From Pedobacter ginsengisoli (lineage in GTDB: Bacteria; Bacteroidota; Bacteroidia; Sphingobacteriales; Sphingobacteriaceae): a stretch of DNA of 64,000 nt. Below the pieces are notes generated by a model. The model was not told where the DNA came from. It made no database searches and saw only the letters and a program-made list of their open reading frames with translations. This document shows positions 1 through 8,294 of this stretch, one piece after another. A program made the translations under genes and the position numbers. Location: NCBI RefSeq assembly GCF_030244015.1, contig NZ_JASSYX010000002.1, positions 620,001-684,000 on the forward strand. The letters are read 5' to 3'. Each line of letters opens with the position of its first letter. The first letter of the stretch is position 1.

Positions 1-807
1 CGCCATATCCTCCGCAGAAGGATGCACGAGGATAAAATACCCCTTGATACCCAGGGCTGTAGCTTTCTCAGTCACTGTCTCATTCAGGCCGGAAGGAATG
101 CTGATGATCGTGCCCCCCTTTTTGATCACCTTCAGAGAACGGTCAATATATTCCCCGCCAATCGTATCCAGTACAAAATCCAGATCTGAAACCACCTCTT
201 CAAAAGGCTGCGCTTTGTAGTCAATATGCTCATCAGCACCCAAAGACAACACAAAATCCTTGTTTTCTGCGGAGGAAGTACCAATCACATATGCGCCCAG
301 ATGTTTGGCGATCTGCACCGCATAATGGCCAACACCCCCGGCAGCCGCATGGATCAGCACCCTTTGTCCGGGCTGTATTTTAGCGTTGACATAAAGCGCC
401 TGCCAGGCTGTTAAGGCCGCCAAAGTGCCGGCAGCAGCCTCATTGTGGGAAATGTTTGCCGGTTTCAGCGCCAGGTCAGCTGCTTCGGAGGCTACAAATT
501 CCGCATAGGCACTCGCCAGTTGCGGGAAAGCCACCATGCCGAAAACCTCATCACCCTTTTTAAACGCAGCTACGTCAGCACCCGCCTCCACAACAACTCC
601 TGAAATGTCCCAGCCCAGTATTGCCGGCAGCTGATCCTTGATCCGGCCGGCAATCCCCTTCCCGGCACGGGTTTTTACATCCACAGGATTGATACTCAGC
701 GATTTTACTTGAACTAGTACTTGTGTTGGGCTGATGGCAGGAACAGGGACTTCTGAATTGCTGAGCACCTCAGTGCCGCCAAAACCATTTAATAATATTG
801 CTTTCAT
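1..807 (-). CDS. NADP-dependent zinc-type alcohol dehydrogenase / quinone oxidoreductase, 3' end cut by window edge
   Basis: Medium-chain dehydrogenase/reductase that should use NAD(P)H to reduce quinones or enones in the cytoplasm. The start ATG is at 805-807 (protein begins MKAILLNGFGG). An N-terminal GroES-like domain is followed by the Rossmann glycine motif AAAGGVGHYAVQIAKHLGA and a GGEYIDRSL stretch typical of the QOR branch. No zinc-ligand cluster is visible, as expected for QOR-type members. It runs off the left edge, so about 269 codons of a usual 310-330 are visible. It is divergent from the AraC regulator at 898; their shared 90-bp spacer carries a 12-bp inverted repeat, so the regulator probably controls this gene. 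Family assignment is strong; substrate unknown. Confidence 0.9.
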   Translation of the reverse strand, partial: MKAILLNGFGGTEVLSNSEVPVPAISPTQVLVQVKSLSINPVDVKTRAGKGIAGRIKDQLPAILGWDISGVVVEAGADVAAFKKGDEVFGMVAFPQLASAYAEFVASEAADLALKPANISHNEAAAGTLAALTAWQALYVNAKIQPGQRVLIHAAAGGVGHYAVQIAKHLGAYVIGTSSAENKDFVLSLGADEHIDYKAQPFEEVVSDLDFVLDTIGGEYIDRSLKVIKKGGTIISIPSGLNETVTEKATALGIKGYFILVHPSAEDMA

Positions 808-832
808 TTATTTCATCTTTAAATTAATAAAA

Positions 833-874
833 CAAAGTTATACCAATATTTTACGATAAAATGGTATAACTTTT
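833..874. promoter_or_regulatory. 12-bp inverted repeat with embedded divergent -7 elements
   Basis: AAAGTTATACCA at 834-845 is the exact reverse complement of TGGTATAACTTT at 862-873, with a 16-nt spacer. The left arm read on the minus strand contains TAACTTTG (840-833), an exact match to the Bacteroidota -7 consensus TAnnTTTG. The right arm on the plus strand contains TAACTTTT. One dyad therefore appears to hold the -7 boxes of both the oxidoreductase (start 807) and the AraC gene (start 898). Use as an operator is inferred. Confidence 0.55.
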
Positions 875-897
875 CTATAGTTCGGTATCTTTACTCC

Positions 898-1761
898 ATG
901 AAAAAGGAAAACCTGCACGAACCATTTTCCATCAGTTACGTAACCATGGACAAATGTCCAAAACAGGAACATCAGCACAGCTTTTTTGAACTGGTCTATA
1001 TCATGTCCGGTACCGGAACACAATGTATCAATAAAAACAGTTTTAAATACCATGCGGGCCACATGTTCCTCATCACACCGGAAGACTGTCATTCCTTTGA
1101 GATCGAAAGCACTACCGGGTTTTTCTTTTTGAGGTTCAATAACATCTATATCAAAAATAAAGGTCTGCTGAGCGAAAATGTTCAGCGACTTGAATATATA
1201 TTGCAAAACGCCAACCATCAGCCCGGCTGTATCCTGAAAAACCAGACCGACAAAGGCCTGGTCAGACCAATGGTCGATGCGGTGATCAGGGAAATGGAAA
1301 ACCGTGACCTTTACAATAAAGAACTGGTGCAGCAATTGGTCAATACCATGATCATTGTAGTGGCGCGCAATATAGCCAAGTACCTTCCCGGGCAGATAAA
1401 CCTGGGCACCGAAGAAAAAGCGATGGACATTCTGCAATACATACAGGGCAATATTTTCCTGCCAGAAAATCTTAAAGCCGGGGTGATCAGTGACCATTTT
1501 AACATTTCAAATGCCTACCTGGGCAAGTATTTTAAACAGCATGCCAACGAAACCATGCAAGGTTATATCACCAATTACAAGACCCGGCTCATCGAACACC
1601 GGCTGCAGTTCAGCGACAAGAGGATCAATGAGATCGCCAGTGAATTTGGTTTTACAGACGAAAGCCACCTCAACAAATTCTTCAGAAAACAAAAGGGCAG
1701 CAGCCCCAAAACCTACCGGCAGCAGATGCGGCTGGAGAGCAACCACAAAGCTATTCAGTAA
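898..1761 (+). CDS. AraC family transcriptional regulator with N-terminal cupin-like sensor
   Basis: Cytoplasmic DNA-binding regulator of 287 residues. The N-terminal part (about residues 20-100) has the AraC cupin-like pattern: QEHQHSFFELVYIMSGTGT followed by HMFLITPEDCHSFE. The C-terminal 100 residues contain two helix-turn-helix units, ending with the signature segment EIASEFGFTDESHLNKFFRK and SPKTYRQQ. It lies divergent from the oxidoreductase gene at 807, an arrangement typical of local control. The intergenic dyad at 833-874 is its likely binding or promoter site. The inducer is unknown. A long antisense reading frame over the same bases is a shadow. Confidence 0.93.
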   Translation: MKKENLHEPFSISYVTMDKCPKQEHQHSFFELVYIMSGTGTQCINKNSFKYHAGHMFLITPEDCHSFEIESTTGFFFLRFNNIYIKNKGLLSENVQRLEYILQNANHQPGCILKNQTDKGLVRPMVDAVIREMENRDLYNKELVQQLVNTMIIVVARNIAKYLPGQINLGTEEKAMDILQYIQGNIFLPENLKAGVISDHFNISNAYLGKYFKQHANETMQGYITNYKTRLIEHRLQFSDKRINEIASEFGFTDESHLNKFFRKQKGSSPKTYRQQMRLESNHKAIQ

Positions 1762-1832
1762 AACAAAATTCCGCAACAAAAACGTAGTTCAGATGTTATC
1801 CAGTTGAGCTGACATCAATAAAAACTACTGTC

Positions 1833-2165
1833 ATGAAAATGAAAACTGCAAGCATAGCACTGGCCATTGCCATTTGTACCAGCGTATCCTTTACTGCCGC
1901 TGCCCAGGAAAAGAAAAAAGAAACCGTTGGTGAGACCGTTGATAAAACCGGGAAGGCCATTAGTAAAACTGCTACTAAGGTAGGCAACAAAACCGCTGAA
2001 GTCGCTGTAAAAGGCGGGGCAAAGGTGGTTGACCAGACTTACAAAGGCATGATGGCCCCTGACGGGTCCAATGTATACATCGATGGCAAAAACCGCAAAT
2101 ACTATATCAATAAAAAAGGGGCAAAGATTTACCTCAAAGCTTCACAGATCAGGAAAAGACCCTGA
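1833..2165 (+). CDS. Small secreted lysine-rich protein, unknown function
   Basis: A 110-residue protein with a clear Sec signal peptide (KMKTASIALAIAICTSVSFT, cleavage after about residue 24, TAAAQ/E). The mature part is basic: a Lys/Thr/Val-rich amphipathic stretch (residues 30-65) and a C-terminal segment with aromatic and lysine alternation (GKNRKYYINKKGAKIYLK). Such segments occur in small Bacteroidota periplasmic proteins of unknown role. It is followed by the perfect hairpin at 2254-2309. It sits in the same direction as the AraC gene but 71 bp away, probably with its own promoter. No function can be assigned. Confidence 0.75.
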   Translation: MKMKTASIALAIAICTSVSFTAAAQEKKKETVGETVDKTGKAISKTATKVGNKTAEVAVKGGAKVVDQTYKGMMAPDGSNVYIDGKNRKYYINKKGAKIYLKASQIRKRP

Positions 2166-2180
2166 TCTCATATGGGCGTG

Positions 2181-2253
2181 ATTAGGAGCACCCAGCTTCG
2201 GGTCTCTTTCGGTTCTCTCTCGTCCCAACTTCAGGGTTGAGACACCTTTGATA
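2181..2253. repeat. Low-complexity CT-rich spacer preceding the palindrome
   Basis: Stretch of repeated TTCGGGTCTC / TTCGGTTCTC-like units (about 2200-2225), then CCAACTTCAGGGTTG, a small imperfect dyad, before the large palindrome. No gene is convincing on either strand. It may form one mobile palindromic unit together with 2254-2309, but only one copy is seen in this window. Confidence 0.3.
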
Positions 2254-2309
2254 CACATCACAGACAGGGTTGGTTCAGTCTGAACTGAACCAACCCTGTC
2301 TGTGATGTG
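2254..2309. repeat. Perfect 26-bp inverted repeat (hairpin, 4-nt loop)
   Basis: The 26 bases 2254-2279 are exactly reverse-complementary to 2284-2309, separated only by CTGA (2280-2283). The arm begins CACATCACAGACAGGG. There is no T-tract directly after either arm, so it is not a classical intrinsic terminator. It lies between two convergent genes (ends at 2165 and 2383), where it could still block read-through. It could alternatively be a REP/BIME-like dispersed palindrome. Confidence 0.85.
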
Positions 2310-2382
2310 ACGCAGTCTGAGTAAATACTGAGGGTAATCTAAGAGACTACTGAAGTATACCTTGCGGGAAAACAAGACAATA

Positions 2383-3030
2383 CTAGCTTTTTGAGTAAGG
2401 AAAATTACGCGAAACTTTGCGCATCATGTGTTCTACCATATCATCAGTAGAAGCCATAATATTGTCGTTCATGGTTTTGAAAAAGCGCCAGAGCAGATCA
2501 CCGGATTGACCACTGTTTAAAGTAAGTGTCAGCGTGCCGGTACCGGTTTTTCCACCTAAACCACCAAACATCACTGCAGAAACAAGCGCACCAGCTTCAG
2601 ATTTTGTCTGTTCAGTTTCAAAGGATCCGCCAAGGATGGCATCAACACCTAAAATTTTTGCGACCTCATCTTTAGTCATTTCATCCATCTTTTCAGAAAC
2701 CCCTGCTTTTTTTAAGAGGATGTTTGTTTTTTCCGGATCCTGAAACTCGACTGTAAAGTTCTTTGCCTTCCTCAAAAGAAACGTGTACATACTTGACTGG
2801 ATAGATTTCGACATTGTCTTCTCCTGATCCCTGTTGGCTTCAGCATTGAAGTTTTTTGGCATTTTTTTGTAGGAGATTTTTGTCGCAAAAGGTAAGATCG
2901 CTATGATCTTGTGGGTGACTTTTTCATCATTCAGTTTCGGACTTTCAAAAACTTGTTTTGATCCTTCAAGTTGAGCGTTTGCACCATAGGCGGTCATTAC
3001 GACTAAGAGTGTCAATAAGATTTTTTTCAT
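2383..3030 (-). CDS. Secreted protein of unknown function, CsgG/GNA1162-like fold suspected
   Basis: A 215-residue periplasmic or surface protein. I chose the ATG at 3030 because it gives a clean signal peptide (MKKILLTLLVVMTAYGANAQ); an upstream in-frame start at 3078 would put 16 polar residues before it. The mature part has IIAILPFATKISYKK near the N-terminus and VAKILGVDAILGGSFETEQT in the middle. Together these resemble CsgG/TolB-like proteins, in which a beta-strand ILPF is followed by a LGVDAVLxG segment. The C-terminus carries LLWRFFKTMNDNIMAS. It ends convergent to the gene at 1833. Family call is tentative; export is well supported. Confidence 0.75.
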   Translation of the reverse strand: MKKILLTLLVVMTAYGANAQLEGSKQVFESPKLNDEKVTHKIIAILPFATKISYKKMPKNFNAEANRDQEKTMSKSIQSSMYTFLLRKAKNFTVEFQDPEKTNILLKKAGVSEKMDEMTKDEVAKILGVDAILGGSFETEQTKSEAGALVSAVMFGGLGGKTGTGTLTLTLNSGQSGDLLWRFFKTMNDNIMASTDDMVEHMMRKVSRNFPYSKS

Positions 3031-3088
3031 TTTTTTAAAGATTTGTTTGGTATGCCGAATATAAAAAAAAACTATCATATCGTTAGAT

Positions 3089-3541
3089 TTACTTGCTCAG
3101 CCAGGGAAACAACAGGGCGGCTAGAGCAGCGATGGTGCAGGTTCCCCTGATGACGATGAGCTTTAGCCAGGTCAGTTGCAAAGTTCTCCAGTCAGCATTC
3201 ATATCCGGATAGTTCTGAAATGAATTGTTAATCGGCACACTCCCTTTTATTGCCAGAATTACATCGGCCAAAACCAATACTGTGGCCATAAGCGTGGTGA
3301 TAAAAATTGTACCCCGTATATTATCCCTGCAGATCACCAGGATGATCACACCAGCGAGCAGGTTGGCATAATACAAAAACCGCAACCTGTCTGCGATCAC
3401 AAGGTCGATGGCTTTACGTGTTTCAGCGAATGTGGGCACGGATATATTTTTGAACGCCTCGGCCAGTGCCAGGATATAAAATATGCCTTGTGAGGCAAGA
3501 ATAATGGTAATAAACAATTGAAATAATCTTAATTTGTCCAT
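3089..3541 (-). CDS. Small four-helix membrane protein, DUF1772-like
   Basis: A 150-residue integral membrane protein starting at MDKLRLFQLF (ATG 3541); an upstream in-frame start at 3601 would add 20 non-hydrophobic residues and is less likely. Four hydrophobic segments lie at about residues 5-28, 55-72, 78-97 and 125-147. The segment SVPINNSF followed later by a helix with RGTCTIAAL resembles the DUF1772 family (anthrone-oxygenase-like membrane proteins), where a conserved PxN motif precedes the last helix. It follows the same strand as the secreted gene ending at 2383 and may be co-transcribed with it. Enzymatic role not supported. Confidence 0.7.
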   Translation of the reverse strand: MDKLRLFQLFITIILASQGIFYILALAEAFKNISVPTFAETRKAIDLVIADRLRFLYYANLLAGVIILVICRDNIRGTIFITTLMATVLVLADVILAIKGSVPINNSFQNYPDMNADWRTLQLTWLKLIVIRGTCTIAALAALLFPWLSK

Positions 3542-3611
3542 GTCATGTAGTTTTCCGGTAAAGATCGGCGTAGTCAAACTACTTTTTTTGGCCGATATCA
3601 CTAAAAGAAAA

Positions 3612-3634
3612 GGCAGGCCTTTATAAAACCTGCC
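3612..3634. repeat. Short hairpin upstream of the DUF1772-like gene
   Basis: GGCAGG (3612-3617) pairs with CCTGCC (3629-3634). Runs of A on the plus strand on both sides make it terminator-like on the minus strand, but no minus-strand gene ends here. It lies in the leader of the gene starting at 3541. Confidence 0.4.
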
Positions 3635-3730
3635 AAAAAGAAATTACTTCTTGTGCCTCACAACACAATGGATGTGGTTCACCATAAATACTTTTCCTGT
3701 AATTACCGTTATTTCACTGGAATAGCATAA

Positions 3731-3776
3731 GTTTACAGCAACTTATAGTTACCTTTATTAGAGGACATTTCATAAA
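3731..3776 (+). promoter_or_regulatory. Promoter/leader of ECF sigma gene, duplicated at 18795-18841
   Basis: The stretch with ACTTATAGTTACCTTTATTA and then GAGGACATTTCATAAA closely matches the bases before 18842 (AACTTATTATTAACTTTAAT, then AGGAGGGATTCATAAA). Shared parts include a TAnnTTTA -7-like box (TACCTTTA, 3750-3757) and a purine-rich ribosome site. Conservation between two sigma-type leaders supports a real promoter. Confidence 0.5.
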
Positions 3777-4343
3777 ATGACGGCTCATGGCGCATATACC
3801 GATCGGGAACTGGTTGCTTTGCTTAAGGGCGGCGATGAGGCTGCGTTTACAGAAGTATATGAACGTTATTGGAAGACCTTGTATGCTATCGCCTATAACC
3901 GTTTACGGAACAATCAAACTGCTGAAGATGTGGTGCATGATGTGCTGGTGAGCCTTTGGAAGCACCGTGATACTGCGGAAATTGAGAACCTGTCCGGCTA
4001 TCTGGCTAGGGCGACCAAGTATATGGTGTTTCATGTGATGAAGCGCTCCAGAAAGTTTTCTACTGAGGAGCATGAAATGGAACAGGCCGAACAGATCCGG
4101 GACCGGGAAGACCTGGAGGACCGGCTTCATTACAAGCGGCTGCTGGAAATGATCAGTGAAGAGGTGGAGAAGCTGCCGGAAAAGTGCCGGCTGGTTTTTA
4201 AATACAGCAGGGAAGATCAGCTGACCAATAAGGCGATTGCCGAGAAAATGGATATTTCCCAAAGTACGGTGGAAAATCAAATGAATAAGGCGCTGAAAAC
4301 CTTACGTGGTAAGGTCAAAAACAGCCACCTTATTCTATTTTAA
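3777..4343 (+). CDS. ECF RNA polymerase sigma-70 factor (FecI-like)
   Basis: Cytoplasmic sigma factor of 188 residues, normal for the Bacteroidota SusC-linked ECF group. It opens with AYTDRELVALLKGGDEAAF. Region 2 lies at about residues 25-95 (NQTAEDVVHDVLVSLWKHRD) and region 4 at about 130-180 (LPEKCRLVFKYSRED, then IAEKMDISQSTVENQMNKAL). Genes of this type usually sit directly before their FecR anti-sigma gene. Here the nearest FecR (8320) is 4 kb away, with four unrelated genes between. It may act with that FecR/SusC set or be an orphan; the sequence does not decide. Its leader and first codons have a copy at 18795-18900. Confidence 0.93.
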   Translation: MTAHGAYTDRELVALLKGGDEAAFTEVYERYWKTLYAIAYNRLRNNQTAEDVVHDVLVSLWKHRDTAEIENLSGYLARATKYMVFHVMKRSRKFSTEEHEMEQAEQIRDREDLEDRLHYKRLLEMISEEVEKLPEKCRLVFKYSREDQLTNKAIAEKMDISQSTVENQMNKALKTLRGKVKNSHLILF

Positions 4344-4388
4344 GTGCTGGTGTATTTTTTCATCAGGGGATACTCTATCATAGGTGTT

Positions 4389-4961
4389 TTATGATTTTTT
4401 TAGCCGTCCAAGGTGTTTAAAGGTGTTGATGAGCAAGCCGCTTGGTGTAGTTTTCGAATCGACAAATTCCAGTTCACGGGCGTCAATACTGTCGGCTAAC
4501 AGGCGTTTGCCATGACCGAGCAGGATCGGGTAGGTGATGAGGATGACTTCGTCGGCGAGTCCCTGGTCGAGCAATACTGAGGTTAGTGTTGAACTTCCGA
4601 TGACGATCAGGTCGGGGCCATCGCTTGACTTAAGGTTGCGGACCCCCGCTACAATGTTCTCGCCCAAATTCTGTACCGGATTCCAGGTTAGGTTGTCTGA
4701 CCTGTGGGTTGCTATATATTTCGTTGCCGCGTTTAGTGCGTTTGCCATTGGAAAATCTCCGGCAGTGGGCCAGTAGTTGCCCAGTGCGTCGTAACTTTGG
4801 CGGCCAAGCAGCAGGTCAAAGTTTGAGCCGTATGCCTCCAGGAGCATTGCCGCACCAGCGGGAGTGCGATAGGGTATGGTCCAGGCGCCATAAGCATAGT
4901 CTCCGGCATGCTCTATTACTCCATCAAGGGAAATGTGTTCGAATATTCTGATCTTTCTCAT
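4389..4961 (-). CDS. Dihydrofolate reductase family protein (RibD C-terminal domain-like)
   Basis: A 190-residue cytoplasmic protein with the DHFR/RibD reductase fold. It starts MRKIRIFEHISLDGVIEH, the family's first strand and SLDG loop. Further motifs are LLLGRQSYDALGNYWP (about 50-65, cofactor region), DLIVIGSSTLTSVLLDQGL (about 115-135) and TYPILLGHGKRLL (about 145-158), all standard for small YyaP/YwjB-like members. Such proteins probably bind NADPH, but their substrates are mostly unknown. It stands alone, convergent with the sigma gene. Confidence 0.9.
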   Translation of the reverse strand: MRKIRIFEHISLDGVIEHAGDYAYGAWTIPYRTPAGAAMLLEAYGSNFDLLLGRQSYDALGNYWPTAGDFPMANALNAATKYIATHRSDNLTWNPVQNLGENIVAGVRNLKSSDGPDLIVIGSSTLTSVLLDQGLADEVILITYPILLGHGKRLLADSIDARELEFVDSKTTPSGLLINTFKHLGRLKKS

Positions 4962-5172
4962 TTTGTTTCTTTTAGTTTAAATTGTTATTTCAAATTTAAG
5001 GAGGCATAATTACACCGGTGAGGTGTATTTACGTCAAAAAAAGGGGCTATTTTGACAGCTGATAGCCCGGTTACCCAAGAAGTTGTGATTTTTTTACACC
5101 GTGTACTGAGGGTTCAACATCTGTGACAGATATTTATTCGTATCTGCTTAAGAAAAAACAAAACATCTATCT

Positions 5173-5724
5173 ATGAAAAACATTTTTTTATCAGTTGTTG
5201 CTTTAGTAGCTATGGCATTTACAACTCAAACTTATGCACAGAAAAATCCGATGGTTGGGGGAGCCGCAATGTATGCCTCTAAAGACATCGTTGACAATGC
5301 TGTAAATTCTAAGGACCATACCACATTGGTAGCTGCTGTTAAAGCGGCAGGTCTGGTTGAAACGCTGAAAGGCAAAGGTTCTTTTACGGTTTTTGCGCCA
5401 ACAAACATGGCATTTGACAAACTGCCGAAAGGCACAGTGGAGTCTTTGCTGGAGCCGGCTAATAAGCCTATGCTGACCAAAGTATTAACCTACCATGTGG
5501 TGGCGGGTAAAATGGATTCAAAAGCGATCGCAAAGGCCATTAAGATGGGCAAAGGCAAAGCTGAACTGAATACTGTAAGCGGCGGTAAGCTGTGGGCCTG
5601 GATGGAAGGCGGCAAGCTGATGCTGAAAGACGAAAAGGGCGGCATGGCCAGCGTAACTATTGCTGATGTGATGCAAAAAAATGGTGTGATCCACGTGATC
5701 GACACCGTATTGATGCCCGAATAA
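5173..5724 (+). CDS. Secreted fasciclin-domain protein
   Basis: An exported 183-residue protein: signal peptide MKNIFLSVVALVAMAF...TYAQ (about residues 1-22), then one fasciclin (FAS1) domain. FAS1 hallmarks are visible: FTVFAPTNMAFDKLP (H1 box, about residues 73-87), LTYHVVAGKM (YH motif, about 110-120) and GVIHVIDTVLMP (H2 box at the C-terminus). FAS1 domains mediate adhesion or surface interactions; a periplasmic or surface location is likely. Single-gene unit: own start after a 211-bp spacer and a strong terminator at 5749-5779. Confidence 0.95.
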   Translation: MKNIFLSVVALVAMAFTTQTYAQKNPMVGGAAMYASKDIVDNAVNSKDHTTLVAAVKAAGLVETLKGKGSFTVFAPTNMAFDKLPKGTVESLLEPANKPMLTKVLTYHVVAGKMDSKAIAKAIKMGKGKAELNTVSGGKLWAWMEGGKLMLKDEKGGMASVTIADVMQKNGVIHVIDTVLMPE

Positions 5725-5748
5725 GTAGCTTAATTGGGGGGATGATTG

Positions 5749-5779
5749 AAGCCGGTCGCTTAGTGCGCCGGCTTTTTTT
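5749..5779 (+). terminator. Rho-independent terminator of the fasciclin gene
   Basis: AAGCCGG (5749-5755) pairs with CCGGCTT (5768-5774), followed by a T run (CTTTTTTTA). It lies 25 bp after the fasciclin stop codon. Confidence 0.85.
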
Positions 5780-5808
5780 AGCATCAATATATTTTGTTAT
5801 TTTTGATA

Positions 5809-6915
5809 ATGAGCTCGCTTCGTTTTGACTTTTGGGACGCATTGTTGTTTTGTGGTGTGATTCAGGGAGTAATCATGTCGATACTGGTGAGTGCCAGGGG
5901 AAACAGACGGAGCACTGCCTCCTGGTTTTTATCGGCCATGCTGATGATCTTCGTGCTTCACAATGTATTGATCCTGATTCATGACAGCCATTTGTCCCAG
6001 GTTTATCCGGCACTCAGTCATCTCCCGCTAAACCTGATCCTGGGATTTGGTCCGTGTATTTATTTTTATGTGCTCTTTTCGCTGAATCCCGGTGCCAGGC
6101 CGCAAGTCTTCATTCACTTCATTCCGGTATTGGTTCAATTTTGCTATTACCTGCTGTGGTCGGCGGGCGTAAATTTGCACATTGATTACCCCGTTTGGAA
6201 GATGATCAGCCAAACCGAGCAGTTAGGTGGGTTGACTTCGGTATGTGTTTATAGCCTAATGTCCCTGAAAATCGTCAGAAACCTGCGCCGGCAGGGCAGA
6301 GCTGCTGAACTGAAAATAAGAAAGGGGGTGCTGGGCTGGCTGACCAAATTGCTGATATCGTATTCATTTTTATGGGCGGTTTGGCTGGCTTATACACTGG
6401 CTGATATCTTTTATTTCAATTATCAGTTACACCTTCGCGATTACTTTCCGCTTTATCTGCTGGTTGCGGTTTTGACTTACTGGATTGGCGTCATGGCGTA
6501 TTTATACCCTATCGGAGTCGTTCCTGAGACAGGCAATAAAGCCTATAACGACATCAGTGAGGAAGAGGCTGCCAGAAATTTGTCCCGGCTGGGGAAAATC
6601 ATGGATCAGGAACAGATGTATCTTGACCCAAACCTCAATTTAAAGCAAGTGGCCAAGCTAGCAGGCATTCCGGCCAATATGATTTCCTTTCTGATCAACA
6701 ACAAGCTGGACAGTTCTTTTAATGAATGGGTAAACCGGTTCAGAATCGAGGCGGTAAAAGAACAAATGACCAGCAGCCGTTTAAAAGAAATCACGATTGC
6801 GGGTATTGCGGCTGAATGTGGTTTTAATTCTAAGGCTACCTTTAACCGTGTTTTTAAACAGCAAACGGGTATGACGCCAAGCGATTATCTTGTACAGGTA
6901 AATGGGGATAAATGA
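5809..6915 (+). CDS. Membrane-anchored AraC family regulator
   Basis: A 368-residue regulator with six to seven predicted transmembrane helices in the N-terminal 240 residues (for example GVIQGVIMSILVSA, SYSFLWAVWLAYTLA, YLLVAVLTYWIGVMAYLY) and an AraC double helix-turn-helix at about 265-365 (IAAECGFNSKATFNRVFKQQ, TGMTPSDYL). The ATG at 5809 (MSSLRFDFWD) is preferred over an in-frame TTG at 5794. Membrane AraC proteins of this kind are common in Bacteroidota and are thought to sense envelope or extracellular signals; the ligand is unknown. It precedes the amidohydrolase at 6982 by 66 bp in the same direction, so control of or co-expression with it is possible. Confidence 0.92.
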   Translation: MSSLRFDFWDALLFCGVIQGVIMSILVSARGNRRSTASWFLSAMLMIFVLHNVLILIHDSHLSQVYPALSHLPLNLILGFGPCIYFYVLFSLNPGARPQVFIHFIPVLVQFCYYLLWSAGVNLHIDYPVWKMISQTEQLGGLTSVCVYSLMSLKIVRNLRRQGRAAELKIRKGVLGWLTKLLISYSFLWAVWLAYTLADIFYFNYQLHLRDYFPLYLLVAVLTYWIGVMAYLYPIGVVPETGNKAYNDISEEEAARNLSRLGKIMDQEQMYLDPNLNLKQVAKLAGIPANMISFLINNKLDSSFNEWVNRFRIEAVKEQMTSSRLKEITIAGIAAECGFNSKATFNRVFKQQTGMTPSDYLVQVNGDK

Positions 6916-6981
6916 TGTCTCAAAATGCGTTATAAGACGCTGGATGATTAAAAAAGGAATTTCTTTGTAAAAAATAAGACC

Positions 6982-8244
6982 ATGAAACCCACTATCATTC
7001 TATTTCTCTTTAGTATTTTTTCTGTAACGGTACAAACCGGGGTAAGTGCGCAAACCCAGGCCGATGGGCAAAACGGACTGACTGTAATCAAAGCGAAAGG
7101 TATGGTCGATGTCAGGCGGGGCAAACTCATTGAACCGGCGATGGTCCATATCCGCAATGGCAAAATTGAAAAAATTGACAATGATTTAAGCATTCCTGCG
7201 AATTCAACGGTTGTTGACCTCTCCAATCTATATTTATTGCCGGGGCTGATCGATGCGCATACACATCTGTGCCACGAATACCAGTATGAACTGGAAAAGG
7301 TTCCGGGCGCAAATACAGTTGTCGAAACTGCGATTGTTGATGATGCCACGCGTGCGTTGCTAGGCGCCCGAAATGCCAGGGATCTAATCAATTCAGGATA
7401 TACGACGGTAAGGGACCTGGGAAATTCAGGTGTAAATACGGACGTTGCGCTGCGTGACGCGATCAATAAGGGCTGGCTCACTGGCCCGCGGATGTTCGTG
7501 TCTACCCGTGCGCTGTCTCCGATCGGTGGGCAGTTCACAAAAATGCCTGCTGATATGCGCCATGCCATCATTCCAAAAGAATATGTTGAAGTTAGCGGAG
7601 CCGAGGAAGCGAGAAAGGCTGTAAAGCAGGCCATTTATGACGGGGCCGATTGTATCAAGATCATCGTCAATGAGAACAGGATGGTTTTGAACCAGGAGGA
7701 ACTCAATGCGATAGTGGATGAAGCAAAAAAAGCCGGACTGAAGGTCGCTGCACATGCCACTAATGGCGACGGTCCGGCATTGATGGCTGTCAAAGCCGGG
7801 GTAAACTCTATTGAACATGGGTATACGCTGTCTGCGGATGTGCTTAAACTGATGGCTGCGCAGGGCACCTACCTTGTTCCGACAGACCAGACAGGGGTGG
7901 ACAGGTATCAGAAAAGAATTCAGCGGGCGCTCCAGGCCAATGTGAAGATCGCTTTTGGTTCAGATATGTATTTTTATGATCCTCAGCGAAATCGCGGACA
8001 GGTGACGGTAAGTACCTACCATTCTTACATTGAAGCAGGTATGAGCAATGTTCAAATTCTGCAGTCGGCTACGATGCATCCCGGAACACTGGTAGCGGGT
8101 GAGGGCAAGGTCGGGCTGCTGGAAGCGGGCTATTATGCAGATGTGATTGCTGTTGAAAAAAATCCATTGGAAAATATTGAGGCGATTGAAAATGTGGTGT
8201 TTGTGATGAAGGAAGGGAAGGTCGTTAAGTCTTCTGATCATTAA
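6982..8244 (+). CDS. Secreted metal-dependent amidohydrolase (imidazolonepropionase/prolidase-like)
   Basis: A 420-residue exported hydrolase: signal peptide to about residue 25 (VSAQ/TQ). The amidohydrolase barrel shows DAHTHLCHE (HxH metal ligands near residues 93-95), GADCIKIIV with a lysine near 223 that may be the carboxylated bridging residue, VAAHAT (about 256), SIEHG (about 277) and the aspartate of AFGSD near 326. C-terminal HPGTLVAGEGKVGLLEAGYYADVI closes the composite beta domain. Related enzymes cleave Xaa-Pro or other N-acylated amino acids; the substrate here is not determinable. No lipobox is seen. Confidence 0.9.
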   Translation: MKPTIILFLFSIFSVTVQTGVSAQTQADGQNGLTVIKAKGMVDVRRGKLIEPAMVHIRNGKIEKIDNDLSIPANSTVVDLSNLYLLPGLIDAHTHLCHEYQYELEKVPGANTVVETAIVDDATRALLGARNARDLINSGYTTVRDLGNSGVNTDVALRDAINKGWLTGPRMFVSTRALSPIGGQFTKMPADMRHAIIPKEYVEVSGAEEARKAVKQAIYDGADCIKIIVNENRMVLNQEELNAIVDEAKKAGLKVAAHATNGDGPALMAVKAGVNSIEHGYTLSADVLKLMAAQGTYLVPTDQTGVDRYQKRIQRALQANVKIAFGSDMYFYDPQRNRGQVTVSTYHSYIEAGMSNVQILQSATMHPGTLVAGEGKVGLLEAGYYADVIAVEKNPLENIEAIENVVFVMKEGKVVKSSDH

Positions 8245-8294
8245 GTTCTAAATTTTTTTATTCCGGGCGTAGGTGCTGGGATTGTTTCGGTACA

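Noticed and set aside
838..1497. Long open frame antisense to the AraC gene
   Set aside because: Overlaps a clear AraC gene throughout, has no family motifs and no sensible start or neighbours.
2142..2375. 77-codon minus-strand frame over the palindrome
   Set aside because: Its content comes from the inverted repeat and CT-rich spacer, with no support as a protein.
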